Assembly (NCBI RefSeq): GCF_002008365.1
Contig: NZ_MRDL01000009.1
Location: 62,001-126,000 of the forward strand
Length of the DNA stretch: 64,000 bases
From: Rhizobium leguminosarum bv. viciae USDA 2370
GTDB lineage: Bacteria; Pseudomonadota; Alphaproteobacteria; Rhizobiales; Rhizobiaceae
Direction: 5' to 3'
The translations under genes were made by a program, and so were the position numbers. How positions within the stretch are numbered: the first letter of the stretch is position 1; each line of letters opens with the position of its first letter. A model generated the notes under the pieces. The model was not told the DNA's origin, ran no database searches, and saw nothing but the letters and a program-made list of their open reading frames with translations. Below are positions 37,717 to 46,676 of the stretch, piece by piece.

Positions 37717-38913
37717 TCAGTCACCGTTCCGTTTGATCGGCACTACTTCTCCGCGAACCCCACCGAGGTTGTCACGCGGCGTCACGACGGGCTTAAGCTC
37801 CACGATTCTCGCAGCCTGCAAGCTCAGCCATCCGGATGGTAGACCTGTCAGACTTTCAACGTCGTGCGGAAACAGCGGTAGATCTTCGCGCAAATCCTCT
37901 TTGGTGACTTGCCCCGCATCGACCAATGCCTTGAACACATCCGCGAGCAATGTCGGTTCCTGCATCGGCCAAACATCGTCAAACGGCTCCCGCCTGGAGT
38001 AGCCTTTCGCACTGTAGATTTTGTAGAGACGAGTTGCAGAGCTTTTGTCCAGAATCTGAAGCCGCTGCAGACGCATAATTTGTGCCTTGATCGAAACTTT
38101 CCAACGCGCCTTCAGGCGCTCCAGTTCCCAGATAGCAGCGGTGTCGATTTCAACACTGAATTGGCTTGCCGGGAGCAAGAAAGCGGACGCAAAACGATGA
38201 GCCTGGTCTTCAATGGCTTTGAAGTTCTCGACGAATTCCTCTTCGGTCACTGCTCGGTGCAGCACCAGGTGGGCTAGTTCATGAGCGGCATCGAATTGGC
38301 GTCGGGAAAAAGACTGCTTGTCGCTGGCAAGCAGTACGTATGGGCGACCATCCGATCCCCAACGGCTCAGCCCATCCAATTGATCGGTTTCCATCGGTTC
38401 GCTGGCGACTACGACGCCAATTCGCTCCAGCAGCTCGACCATGTTGAGAATAGGGCGAAGGCCCAGGCCCCAATGCTCTCTTGCTGCTTGAGCGTACGCC
38501 TCGATGTCCTCATCGCGGAGATTGCGAAAGTTACGCCCCTGCAGGAGATCGGGAACATTTATCTCGGGAAGGTGGGCGTAATGTTCAGCCACCGCCGTAA
38601 CATCCTCGAGCCATGCCAACCTGACTTGCTGTGACAAGCGGTCGCCGCGCAAAGCACCGGCAAACGAGCGAAAAAACGACAGGCCACTACCTTCGCGGCG
38701 GGCAGTCAAAAAGAAGTCCTCTGGCAATCTGAGGACCGAAGCCAATTCGGTCAAGGCAGCGGGTTCCGGCGCGGTTTCACCCTCTTCCCAACGGATGACT
38801 GTGCTCGCAGCGCGCTGCATCAGATCGGCCAGCGCCTTGCGGGAAGTTATTCCTCTCGCTTGCCTCGCTTCAGCCAATCTCGCGCCAACAAAACTTTGCA
38901 CTCCACTACGCAC
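37717..38913 (-). CDS. XRE regulator with ImmA/IrrE-type metallopeptidase domain
   Basis: A 398-aa two-domain protein. Residues 10-65 form a helix-turn-helix (RLAEARQARGITSRKALADL ... WEEGETAPEP). A zinc-peptidase motif AAHELAHLVLH (HELAH 211-215) with downstream acidic FASAFLLPASQF marks the ImmA/IrrE (COG2856) domain. Such proteins switch mobile elements, stress genes or toxin operons by cleaving repressors. It begins eight bases after the stop of an unknown gene, so the two form one operon. Confidence 0.85.
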   Translation of the reverse strand: MRSGVQSFVGARLAEARQARGITSRKALADLMQRAASTVIRWEEGETAPEPAALTELASVLRLPEDFFLTARREGSGLSFFRSFAGALRGDRLSQQVRLAWLEDVTAVAEHYAHLPEINVPDLLQGRNFRNLRDEDIEAYAQAAREHWGLGLRPILNMVELLERIGVVVASEPMETDQLDGLSRWGSDGRPYVLLASDKQSFSRRQFDAAHELAHLVLHRAVTEEEFVENFKAIEDQAHRFASAFLLPASQFSVEIDTAAIWELERLKARWKVSIKAQIMRLQRLQILDKSSATRLYKIYSAKGYSRREPFDDVWPMQEPTLLADVFKALVDAGQVTKEDLREDLPLFPHDVESLTGLPSGWLSLQAARIVELKPVVTPRDNLGGVRGEVVPIKRNGD

Positions 38914-38921
38914 GGTCGTTC

Positions 38922-39647
38922 CTAATTTTCATTGCCTTTCTTCTCATCCGCGGGGCCGTCCTTTTTGGAGGCCTTGAATGACTTCTTCACCTGTTTAAGG
39001 GAGAAGGCCTTGGCCGCCGGTTGCGCTAGCGATCCGTAACCAGCCAGGAAGTCCTTGATATCAGCCTGAAACAAGAACGATTGCGATCGTGCGTCTGCAA
39101 CGCAGACCGTAATTGACGCTATCTTTCCAAGAGCGTGGGCATCACGACGGACCATAATGACGACAAAACGTTCTCGGTCGGTAAACATCTCTGGCGGATG
39201 AAACAGGTCGTATGACAGTCCGCGGTTTTGATTGCACAAAGCAGATCGGGTCGTATTCTTGATCGGCAGATCATCCACTTCACGATGGGATGCAAAACCG
39301 ATCATTGTATGGCCAAAACGGCCGGTGGTCAGATAAACTGGCGCGTCTTTGATTTCATCAGGGCCTTGTTCGATCGGAACCGATTTGACGAATTCTGCGC
39401 CATGGCGATTGAGCATCTGCTCGAACATCTCATCGATAATTTGAAACCGGACGAGACCGGTTGCTCGGCTTGCGCGCCGCCTTGAGAGCGCCACCCCATG
39501 GGTGACTGCGGCCTGTGACCCGCTTACCGCGGCCTCTGCCTGTTGGGCGGCCATCCCAAATTGATGTTCAATTTCGACGAGTAGGTCGCGGGGTACGTCC
39601 CGACGGATCGCGGATTCAAACTCGAAACGTCGCTCATCACTGATCAT
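38922..39647 (-). CDS. Unknown protein paired with the ImmA-type regulator
   Basis: A 241-aa soluble protein; ATG 39647 is chosen since the upstream extension is cysteine- and proline-rich without character. Features: helical N-terminus (FESAIRRDVPRDLLVEIEHQ), a middle mixed alpha/beta part (VYLTTGRFGHTMIGFASHRE), and a lysine-rich tail (KQVKKSFKASKKDGPADEKK). I do not recognise a family. Its tight link to the XRE-ImmA gene suggests that the peptidase acts with or on it, possibly in a toxin-antitoxin-like unit. Confidence 0.7.
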   Translation of the reverse strand: MISDERRFEFESAIRRDVPRDLLVEIEHQFGMAAQQAEAAVSGSQAAVTHGVALSRRRASRATGLVRFQIIDEMFEQMLNRHGAEFVKSVPIEQGPDEIKDAPVYLTTGRFGHTMIGFASHREVDDLPIKNTTRSALCNQNRGLSYDLFHPPEMFTDRERFVVIMVRRDAHALGKIASITVCVADARSQSFLFQADIKDFLAGYGSLAQPAAKAFSLKQVKKSFKASKKDGPADEKKGNEN

Positions 39648-39783
39648 TGGGCCCTCATGGGAATCATCGAGTTTTGCATTAAGAGGATTTTTGACATATT
39701 TTTTTGCACTTAGCAATTCAAACTGAAGGTGACAACAGGGATGCCACCTGCATCCTGGCCGTGCAGCGTAAAGGAGACCAGCC

Positions 39784-39951
39784 ATGCCGCGCGCCTACTG
39801 GAAGGGCTATCTCAAGCTGTCGCTGGTTACATGTCCCGTGGCAATGAGTCCGGCGACAAGCGAGAGCGAAAAGGTTCGATTTCACACGCTCAACAAGGAA
39901 ACAGGAAATCGTGTCGTCTCACATGTCTGCGGTCGCTTCAAGGCGAACTGA
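39784..39951 (+). pseudogene. Truncated ku (non-homologous end joining) gene
   Basis: PRAYWKGYLKLSLVTCPVAM and SESEKVRFHTLNKETGNRVV are the N-terminus of bacterial Ku, the end-binding protein used with ligase D. GGAG stands before the ATG. After residue 47 the frame changes to CGRFKAN and stops, so only 55 of about 270 codons remain. No ligD is adjacent. Confidence 0.75.
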
Positions 39952-40194
39952 GGCCCACTAGGGCGAGACAAGCTTTCGTGTCTGCAGCTCGAGCCGCCCA
40001 TTTGAAGGTTCTGCCCGACGACGAACGGCGGCTTCGGAGCCGTGCCGCGTCTTCGCGCCGGAAGGTCGTCGTGCGAAGACGCGCATCGGAAGCGGGTAGG
40101 TCGACGAGCGATCATTTTCCACTACCTGGACAAGCTGAGGCATTCTCATTTCCAGGGTTTCTGCTATCGTCCACAGGTCACGGGAGTAGGCGTC

Positions 40195-40422
40195 ATGGTT
40201 GCAGCGAGTTTGGTTCCGAATGCATTTTACTGGGCGAAGTCCTCGAAGTATTTCGACGGACGACCAACGATCGTTCGGGTCTCCACGATCTTCGGGGAGG
40301 ATTCTGACTATTGGACGCTGGCGCTCCTGGGAACCGATCAGCACGCCATGCCCGCGGATTTCGAGATCATCGCTCCGGCGGAACTCCCAGAAGAATACCC
40401 AGTCCGACAAGCCGCCGAGTGA
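40195..40422 (+). CDS. Small hypothetical protein (75 aa)
   Basis: The frame from ATG 40195 (VPNAFYWAKSSKYFDGRPTI, then YWTLALLGTDQHAMPADFEI) looks like a genuine folded protein, with codon use of a real gene. The frame is open upstream to 40042 but without character. No ribosome site is clear, so it may be the end of a decayed longer gene. Confidence 0.4.
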   Translation: MVAASLVPNAFYWAKSSKYFDGRPTIVRVSTIFGEDSDYWTLALLGTDQHAMPADFEIIAPAELPEEYPVRQAAE

Positions 40423-40839
40423 ACCGTTCATCGGGCAAGCGAACGAAGGCTCTCGACAGGGGCACGCATTTTGTCGGGCGTTCACACCGACAGACTGCCC
40501 GATGGAGAATTTTGGTACCATAACCCATCGGAACTTGCGGGGCATTCGACGACGGGGCCGCCCTGCTCCCTCCAGGCGATTTCGACCTCACCTATGGCGC
40601 TCCTCCACGGCCCGCATCGCAGAAGGGTGCGATCAACTAAATGACCTGAGACCCTGATCTGCGCGGGAACAACACGCTCACGACGCATTCACGTAGCGCC
40701 TTGGCGCCCGTTTCTCGCAGAAGGGGCGCCAAGGCCGGTTATCACATGGCTAGTAGCGCTCATCCCACTTGCTCGACCGTCTTCGAACCCCACGCCTTGA
40801 CAGGAATCGAACTGCGAAGCACGGTCCCCGACCGGCGAG
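40423..40839. other. Spacer with no supported gene
   Basis: Competing frames on both strands have no motif. A GC-rich dyad near 40700-40735 (GGCGCC...GGCGCCAAGG) could stop transcription of the aromatic operon coming from the right, but a T-run is absent. Confidence 0.35.
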
Positions 40840-41172
40840 TCACTTCAAGGCTATGAACGTCGCAGGGTCGAGCTGGGAAATCCGAACGGCAACTTGTGTG
40901 ATCGCAGCGTCCCCGACCAATTGCTGGATTTCCCTGGCAAGATCCATGAGTTTCTGACGCGTCCGTTCTGCTTTCGGCAGGAGGAAAAGCTCGAGGTTCA
41001 CCGCCGGGAGGTTGGCCATCGCGTAGACTGGAATGACAGCAAACTGGCAGGCGTTGATGTTGACGTCCAGCCTTTCGCATAACAATTTGCTAAGCGGCAC
41101 CAGAGCGGCCTCAATGTTCAGTTGAGACTGCTCTGGCAGTGATCGATCCACGTAAATCTTCATATTTGGCAT
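40840..41172 (-). CDS. Small tautomerase-like protein, last gene of the aromatic operon
   Basis: A 110-aa protein; ATG 41172 or 41163 are both possible. MKIYVDRSLPEQSQLNIEAA, AVIPVYAMANLPAVNLELFL and a helix-strand end recall the betaalphabeta units of the tautomerase superfamily, but the catalytic N-terminal proline is missing. It begins 10 bases after the dioxygenase stop. A role in handling the ring-cleavage product is possible; otherwise unknown. Confidence 0.55.
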   Translation of the reverse strand: MPNMKIYVDRSLPEQSQLNIEAALVPLSKLLCERLDVNINACQFAVIPVYAMANLPAVNLELFLLPKAERTRQKLMDLAREIQQLVGDAAITQVAVRISQLDPATFIALK

Positions 41173-41182
41173 CTCGGCCGCC

Positions 41183-42022
41183 TTACAGTGGGTTAAGAAC
41201 AAAATCGAATGGCGAACGCCAGACGGTTCCACCGCCGAGCACACGCTCATACGGCGCGATCAACGTGGCTTTGACACCGAAGACGGCGTCGGATGAAAGA
41301 TAGTTATCGTCGCCGACGAACGTATGGGTTACCAGTTTCTGGAAGCCGGCGGCCGTGACGATGTAGTGCATATGTGCAGGCCGATAGGGATGCCGGCCAA
41401 GATGCTTCAGCATCTGGCCCACAGGCCCATCTGCGGGAATGGGGTATGAGACGGGCTTGATTCCGACGAAGCTGTAGCGTCCATCGGAGCCGGTCACGAA
41501 GGTTCCGCGGTTGTTCCATTTAGGCTGGATGTCAGGTTGCTGCACATCGTAAAAGCCTTCGGCATTGTCTGACCAAACATCGATGATTGCACCCTCGATC
41601 GGATGTTCGTCCAGATCGACCACAGTGCCTTCGAAGACACAGCTCTCGCCCTTCCCGTCAAGCGTGATGCGATCGCCCATCGCAACACGGGGAGCCCCGG
41701 CGACATGGAACGGTCCAAGCACGGTGTTTTCCGTTGCGCCCGGTTGCCTCCTGTTGTTGATCGCATCCACCAACATGGATACGCCTAGCGTGTCGGATAG
41801 CAGGATAAATTCCTGCCGTTCTTGCGAACAAATCTTGCCGGTCTCCGTGAGAAACCGAATTGCGGTTTCCCATTCCTGTTGCGAAACCTTCGCTTCCTTG
41901 ATGAAGGCATGTAGATGCTTCACAAGCAAGGTCATGACCTCCCTCACGCGAGGATCGATGTCGGAGGCCATGCGCCCGTTTACCGCCTCGACGGAAGCTT
42001 CTTCGGTGAAATAATTTGTCAT
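41183..42022 (-). CDS. Hydroxyquinol 1,2-dioxygenase-type intradiol enzyme
   Basis: A 279-aa Fe(III) intradiol dioxygenase. The N-terminal helical dimerisation domain is followed by the catalytic domain with ligands Tyr158 (GFYDVQ), Tyr193 (PVSYPIP), His217 and His219 (RPAHMHYIV). Sequence style and size fit enzymes opening 1,2,4-trihydroxybenzene to maleylacetate. The next gene upstream is a maleylacetate reductase, which supports hydroxyquinol over catechol as substrate. Confidence 0.88.
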   Translation of the reverse strand: MTNYFTEEASVEAVNGRMASDIDPRVREVMTLLVKHLHAFIKEAKVSQQEWETAIRFLTETGKICSQERQEFILLSDTLGVSMLVDAINNRRQPGATENTVLGPFHVAGAPRVAMGDRITLDGKGESCVFEGTVVDLDEHPIEGAIIDVWSDNAEGFYDVQQPDIQPKWNNRGTFVTGSDGRYSFVGIKPVSYPIPADGPVGQMLKHLGRHPYRPAHMHYIVTAAGFQKLVTHTFVGDDNYLSSDAVFGVKATLIAPYERVLGGGTVWRSPFDFVLNPL

Positions 42023-42125
42023 ACCTGTTCCTTTCGAGTGAGAATTGGCTTGCCTTCATCCCGAAGCCTACCTGCTAAAAAGGCGCGGACCTGGTTCCTG
42101 ATGTGGATCACTCTGGCCTCCGGGT

Positions 42126-43193
42126 TCACGACGAAGCCGGCCTCGCCCCTTCCCATGCCATCTGAAGCATCTCTCGGATTGCCGTAGCTTCCAGAGGCCG
42201 GGGGTTCCAGTAAGGGTTTCGCATGGCAATATCTGTGGCTTTGTCCAGATCCTCGGCGGCCAGTCCGAAATCTTGGAGCCTGGTCGGGGCGCCTATGCCG
42301 AGCGCGAAATCGTAAAGCCCAGGCGCCGCGCGATCCGTCCCCAATAAAGCGGCAACAGGTTCCAGCAGGTGCGGTACCGCCGCCTCCGTATACGCCACTG
42401 TATGAGGAAGAAGGATAGCGTGCGTTTCCGAATGCGGCAGGTCGAAGCTGCCGCCCAGCGTGTGGCAGATCTTGTGATGCAGTGCCATTCCGACCGCACC
42501 CAAAACAACGCCACAGAGCCAGGAGCCGTAGAGGGCATCGGTGCGGGCCGCGGGATTTCGGGGATCACCCACGATGGCAGGCAGTGCCTCGTGCAAGGCG
42601 GCTATGCCCTCCATCGCCATCATTGAGGAAACCGGGTTGCGATCCTGCGCATAAAGTCCTTCCACGGCATGGGCCATGGCGTTGAGGCCGCTCGTCACCG
42701 TCATGTTGACAGGAAGGTCGTACGTTAGCTCAGGGTCGTAAATCACCGTTTCCGGTAGAATTGATGCATCACGCACGGTGGTCTTGATGCCGTTTTCTGT
42801 CTGCCCGAGGATCGGGGTCACTTCCGATCCGGCATAGGTTGTGGCGATGACCAACTGGGGCGCATCGGTTCGGTAGGCGATCGCCTTTCCCAACCCGATC
42901 GTCGAACCACCGCCCAAGGAAATGACACAGTCCGCGCCCTTGTCAGAGAAGACGCGAAGCGCTTCGATCGTCACGTCGACGGGCGTGTGCATCATGGCAC
43001 CGTTGAAGAGCCCCGCACAGGCGGATCCCAACTGTTCGGCAAGGCGCTGCGCATCCTTTTCCTGGAATGGAGTCGACAGGACAAGGGCCTTACGCCGATC
43101 GAGGTAATGCAGTTCTTCGGCCACCATGGAGATCGTCCCCACACCGAACACGATGCGAGGAATAGTGCCTTTGTAGATAAACGGCTCGCGCAT
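42126..43193 (-). CDS. Maleylacetate reductase
   Basis: A 355-aa iron-containing alcohol dehydrogenase family protein. GGGSTIGLGKAIA (residues 94-106) binds NAD(P)H, and HKICHTLGGSFDLPHSETHA carries the metal or active-site histidines. Length is typical for maleylacetate reductases. It reduces maleylacetate to 3-oxoadipate, finishing the hydroxyquinol branch toward the TCA cycle. It lies about 100 bases before the dioxygenase gene. Confidence 0.88.
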   Translation of the reverse strand: MREPFIYKGTIPRIVFGVGTISMVAEELHYLDRRKALVLSTPFQEKDAQRLAEQLGSACAGLFNGAMMHTPVDVTIEALRVFSDKGADCVISLGGGSTIGLGKAIAYRTDAPQLVIATTYAGSEVTPILGQTENGIKTTVRDASILPETVIYDPELTYDLPVNMTVTSGLNAMAHAVEGLYAQDRNPVSSMMAMEGIAALHEALPAIVGDPRNPAARTDALYGSWLCGVVLGAVGMALHHKICHTLGGSFDLPHSETHAILLPHTVAYTEAAVPHLLEPVAALLGTDRAAPGLYDFALGIGAPTRLQDFGLAAEDLDKATDIAMRNPYWNPRPLEATAIREMLQMAWEGARPASS

Positions 43194-43241
43194 GGTCTTC
43201 TCCTCTTAGATGCAAACGGTGCAACTGTCTTCGCTGCCGGG

Positions 43242-44126
43242 TCAGCCCATGCGCTCGGAGGCATAGCTTCCCGGGCTCGGCGGGAAGACGACGGTGCGAT
43301 TTCCATTGATAAAGGTCCGATGGTGGATGTGTGCGTGGATGGCGCGGGCGAGCACCTGTGCCTCCACGTCACGACCTAGGGAGACATAGTCTTCGGCCGA
43401 CTGCGCATGCGTGATGCGCACGATGTCCTGCTCGATGATCGGCCCTTCGTCTAGATCGGCAGTGACGTAATGGGCCGTCGCGCCGATGAGCTTGACGCCG
43501 CGCGTATAGGCCTGCTTGTAGGGATTGGCGCCCTTGAAGCTCGGCAGAAAGGAATGATGGATATTAATGATCCGCCCGGACATTTTCTGGCACAACTCGT
43601 CGGAGAGGATCTGCATGTAACGGGCGAGTACGATCAGCTCAGTGCCGGTGCTCTCGGCCAGCGCCATGATGCGTCCCTCCGCCTCCGGCTTGTTGGCCTT
43701 GGTCACCGGAATGTGGTGGAAGGGGATGTCGTGATTGACCACCAGCTTCTGGTAATCGAAATGGTTTGACACCACGCCAACGATGTCGATCGGCAGCGCA
43801 CCGATCTTCCAGCGATACAGCAGGTCGTTGAGGCAATGGCCGAAACGCGACACCATGAGAAGCACTTTCATGCGCTCTTGCGCACCGAAAATATCCCATT
43901 CCATGCCGAATTTGTCCGCTACCGTCATGAAGCCTTCCGACAGCTCGGGCCGCAACACGCCTTCTTCGGAGATGAAGCTGACGCGCATGAAGAACTTGCC
44001 GGTGTCCCGGTCATCGAACTGCGAGCTGTCGACGATGTTGCAACCCTTGGCCGCGAGGAAGCCGGAAATCGCCGCGACAACGCCACGTGTGGTTTGGCAG
44101 GCAACCGTCAAGACATAGTTCTTCAT
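43242..44126 (-). CDS. purU: Formyltetrahydrofolate deformylase
   Basis: A 294-aa protein: N-terminal ACT domain (LTVACQTTRGVVAAISGFLA), then a formyltransferase-like domain with the catalytic stretch INIHHSFLPSFKGANPY and GATAHYVTADLDEGPIIEQD. It splits 10-formyl-THF to formate and THF. ATG 44126 fits the family start; the upstream frame extension is not conserved. Found inside an aromatic operon, it probably regenerates THF consumed by the O-demethylase rather than serving purine synthesis. Confidence 0.92.
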   Translation of the reverse strand: MKNYVLTVACQTTRGVVAAISGFLAAKGCNIVDSSQFDDRDTGKFFMRVSFISEEGVLRPELSEGFMTVADKFGMEWDIFGAQERMKVLLMVSRFGHCLNDLLYRWKIGALPIDIVGVVSNHFDYQKLVVNHDIPFHHIPVTKANKPEAEGRIMALAESTGTELIVLARYMQILSDELCQKMSGRIINIHHSFLPSFKGANPYKQAYTRGVKLIGATAHYVTADLDEGPIIEQDIVRITHAQSAEDYVSLGRDVEAQVLARAIHAHIHHRTFINGNRTVVFPPSPGSYASERMG

Positions 44127-44243
44127 TCTATCCCCGTATCTGTTAGGGCTCTTCAATAGATGCTCATCGGGCTTTCCCGACAAATGCTTCAGCCCGCTGA
44201 GCTCATGGAAGGCCATCGTGCCTGGTCTGCCGTCCGCGCCGGT

Positions 44244-44948
44244 TTATTGGGCGGAAAGACCGATAAAGCGGTCGAGTTCGGTGCGATTGGCGGCCAGTTT
44301 TGCCGCCTCTTCCTCAAAGACGATCTTGCCTTGGTCGAGCGCAATGACGCGCTCTGCAAACTTGAGTGCCAGGCCGACATGCTGTTCCACCAGAACGATC
44401 GTGTGGCCCTGATCGGCCAGCTTGTGGAAAACGTCCATCAGCATTTCGCAGATAACCGGTGCCAGCCCCTCCAGCGGCTCATCCAGCAAAATGATTTCCG
44501 GCTTTCCCAGAAGAGCACGGGCAATCGACAGCATTTGCTGTTCGCCTCCGGAAAGCTGGCGCCCGCCGTTGGAACGACGCTCCTTCAGCCGAGGAAACAG
44601 ATCGTAAGCCTCTTCCAGAGTCGATCCATTCCGAAGTCCCGCAACCAGGTTCTCCTCGACCGTCAACGATCCGAAAATGTCGCGGGTCTGCGGCACGATG
44701 CCAATCCCCAGTCTCGCCCTCTGATGCGAGGCGAGCGTATCGATCGCCGCCCCCCTGAGTTTAATGCTTCCGGCGTGTTGCCGTGTCTGGCCCATGATCG
44801 TGGAGAGCAAGGTGGTTTTACCGACGCCGTTTCTCCCAACGATCGCCAGCCGCTCGCCTTTTGGAATGCGGATCGAAACATTGCGGATGATATGGGTATC
44901 GCCATAGCCGGCCACGACACCGTCCAGTTCGAGGAGAATGTCAGACAT
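44244..44948 (-). CDS. Liv-type ABC transporter ATPase (LivF-like), aromatic operon
   Basis: A 234-aa ABC ATPase with GRNGVGKTT (Walker A), LSGGEQQMLSIARALLGKPE and IILLDEPLEGLAP. ATG 44948 overlaps the end of the LivG-like gene by eight bases. Last of the five transporter genes, followed by purU about 120 bases on. Confidence 0.9.
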   Translation of the reverse strand: MSDILLELDGVVAGYGDTHIIRNVSIRIPKGERLAIVGRNGVGKTTLLSTIMGQTRQHAGSIKLRGAAIDTLASHQRARLGIGIVPQTRDIFGSLTVEENLVAGLRNGSTLEEAYDLFPRLKERRSNGGRQLSGGEQQMLSIARALLGKPEIILLDEPLEGLAPVICEMLMDVFHKLADQGHTIVLVEQHVGLALKFAERVIALDQGKIVFEEEAAKLAANRTELDRFIGLSAQ

Positions 44949-45690
44949 GGCCCGCTCCCAGGTAGAGTTCGCGAACCTGCTTGTTGGCGACAACCTCGTC
45001 GGGCGTTCCCTCCATCAGGATCGCGCCATTCACCAGCACGATGATACGGTCTGCGACCTCGAACACTAACTGCATGTCATGCTCGATGATGAGGACCGAC
45101 AGATCCTGCGGAAGCCGCTTGATGGCCTCCACGATGAAATGGCTTTCGGTGGAGGGTACGCCTGCCGCCGGCTCGTCCAGGATAAGAACCTTCGGCTTCA
45201 CCGCCAGTGTCAGTGCCAATTCCACCAGCCGCTGCTGCCCGTAAGCCAGTCCACGCACCGGCTTGTCTGCCAGCGGCTGGATATTGAGATCCTGCATCAA
45301 CCGGGCGATCTCAGCCTCGATATCGCTCCACCCGTCCGCCCGACGAAAGAACTGATGCGTGCGGCCTTCCCGCTCCAGTATCGGCAGCCGCAGGTTTTCG
45401 CGAACGGTCAGGTCGCGAAACAGGTTGGTTATCTGGAAGGTTTTCGCGACGCCTGCCCTCACCCGAGCCGATTCGCTCAGGGATCCTATATCCTGACCGT
45501 TCAGCACGATCTTGCCCGATGTCGGCTTCAGGACACCGGTCAGGAGATTTGCGAAAGTCGTCTTGCCGGCACCATTTGGCCCGATCAGTGCGGTGCGCGA
45601 GCCCCGCGGCAACGTGAGAGTCAGGTCCCGGGCGACCTGCAGGCCTCCGAAATTTTTCGAAAGCCCAACAATGGAAAGCCCGTCGTTCAT
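44941..45690 (-). CDS. Liv-type ABC transporter ATPase (LivG-like), aromatic operon
   Basis: A 249-aa ABC ATPase: GPNGAGKTTFANLLTG (Walker A), VRAGVAKTFQITNLFRDLTV, LAYGQQRLVELALTLAVKPK as signature and VLILDEPAAGVPS. Start overlaps the LivM-like stop by four bases, indicating coupled translation. Confidence 0.9.
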   Translation of the reverse strand: MNDGLSIVGLSKNFGGLQVARDLTLTLPRGSRTALIGPNGAGKTTFANLLTGVLKPTSGKIVLNGQDIGSLSESARVRAGVAKTFQITNLFRDLTVRENLRLPILEREGRTHQFFRRADGWSDIEAEIARLMQDLNIQPLADKPVRGLAYGQQRLVELALTLAVKPKVLILDEPAAGVPSTESHFIVEAIKRLPQDLSVLIIEHDMQLVFEVADRIIVLVNGAILMEGTPDEVVANKQVRELYLGAGHV

Positions 45691-46676
45691 GACGTCCTCC
45701 TGAGCAATCGCGCCAAGCGACCTGGAAGAGCAACTAGACCCTTTGGGAGCACGAAGACCACGATGAGAAGCATGAAGCCGATCACGAAGAGCCAGTTCAA
45801 GGGATCGATGCTTGCCGCGACATGATGGACCACCATGAAGAGCAATGTCCCGACCAGCGCGCCATACAGCCGCCCGGCTCCTCCCAGGATCAGCATCACC
45901 ATAACGTCGGCAGACAAGGAGAAATTGAACACTTCGATGCCAACCAAGCCTGTCACCTGGGCCGCAAGGGCGCCGGCAATTCCGGCAATAGCGCCGGCGA
46001 TAACGTAGACCGTCACCTTTCGGCGATAGACCGGCGTACCGATTGCGCGCATCCGGCTGGCGCTGCCTTCAATTCCTCTAAGAGCGAGCCCAAACGGGGA
46101 GCCGATCAGAACCTGACAGAGCAGTAAAACGGCCGCAAGAATGGACACGCTGTAGATGAAGGCGACCTGTCCAACAAAATCGAATTCGTACAGCCCCAGC
46201 AGCGGTCCAACCGTGATGCCGGCCAGGCCGTCGGCGCCGCCCGTTAGCCAACGTGCCTGGGATGCGGTCTCCTGAAGAACCATGGTCACGGCTATCGAAA
46301 TCATCAACAGAGTTATGCCGTGGGTGCGAAGCAGGACAAGCCCGGAAATCCACGCCATCACTGCGCCCGCCACGGCACCGACCAGGAGCCCGAGCAGCGG
46401 GTCGGGCGACAGGTGAAGCGAAATTAGTCCCGCGGCATAGGCGCCGCATCCATACATGGCCGCGTGACCAAGTGTTGCTATTCCCGCCTGCCCGAGAATG
46501 AGGTCGAATGACACGACGAAGATCATCATGATGACGATCCGGGTTAGAAACGACAGGTCGTACGGGAATATCAGAAAGGCAAGGCTCGCACCGACCACGA
46601 CGGAAATGGACGGGATGAGGAAGCTCAGGGCGGTCGGCGCGCGCCTCGGCGACGTCGAAAGGACGGGGTCCATCAT
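45687..46676 (-). CDS. Liv-type ABC transporter permease (LivM-like), aromatic operon
   Basis: A 329-aa protein with nine or so membrane spans. FDLILGQAGIATLGHAAMYG is the conserved LivM segment; RGIEGSASRMRAIGTPVYRR is the ATPase contact loop. Starts within the last four bases of the LivH-like gene. Confidence 0.88.
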   Translation of the reverse strand: MMDPVLSTSPRRAPTALSFLIPSISVVVGASLAFLIFPYDLSFLTRIVIMMIFVVSFDLILGQAGIATLGHAAMYGCGAYAAGLISLHLSPDPLLGLLVGAVAGAVMAWISGLVLLRTHGITLLMISIAVTMVLQETASQARWLTGGADGLAGITVGPLLGLYEFDFVGQVAFIYSVSILAAVLLLCQVLIGSPFGLALRGIEGSASRMRAIGTPVYRRKVTVYVIAGAIAGIAGALAAQVTGLVGIEVFNFSLSADVMVMLILGGAGRLYGALVGTLLFMVVHHVAASIDPLNWLFVIGFMLLIVVFVLPKGLVALPGRLARLLRRTS

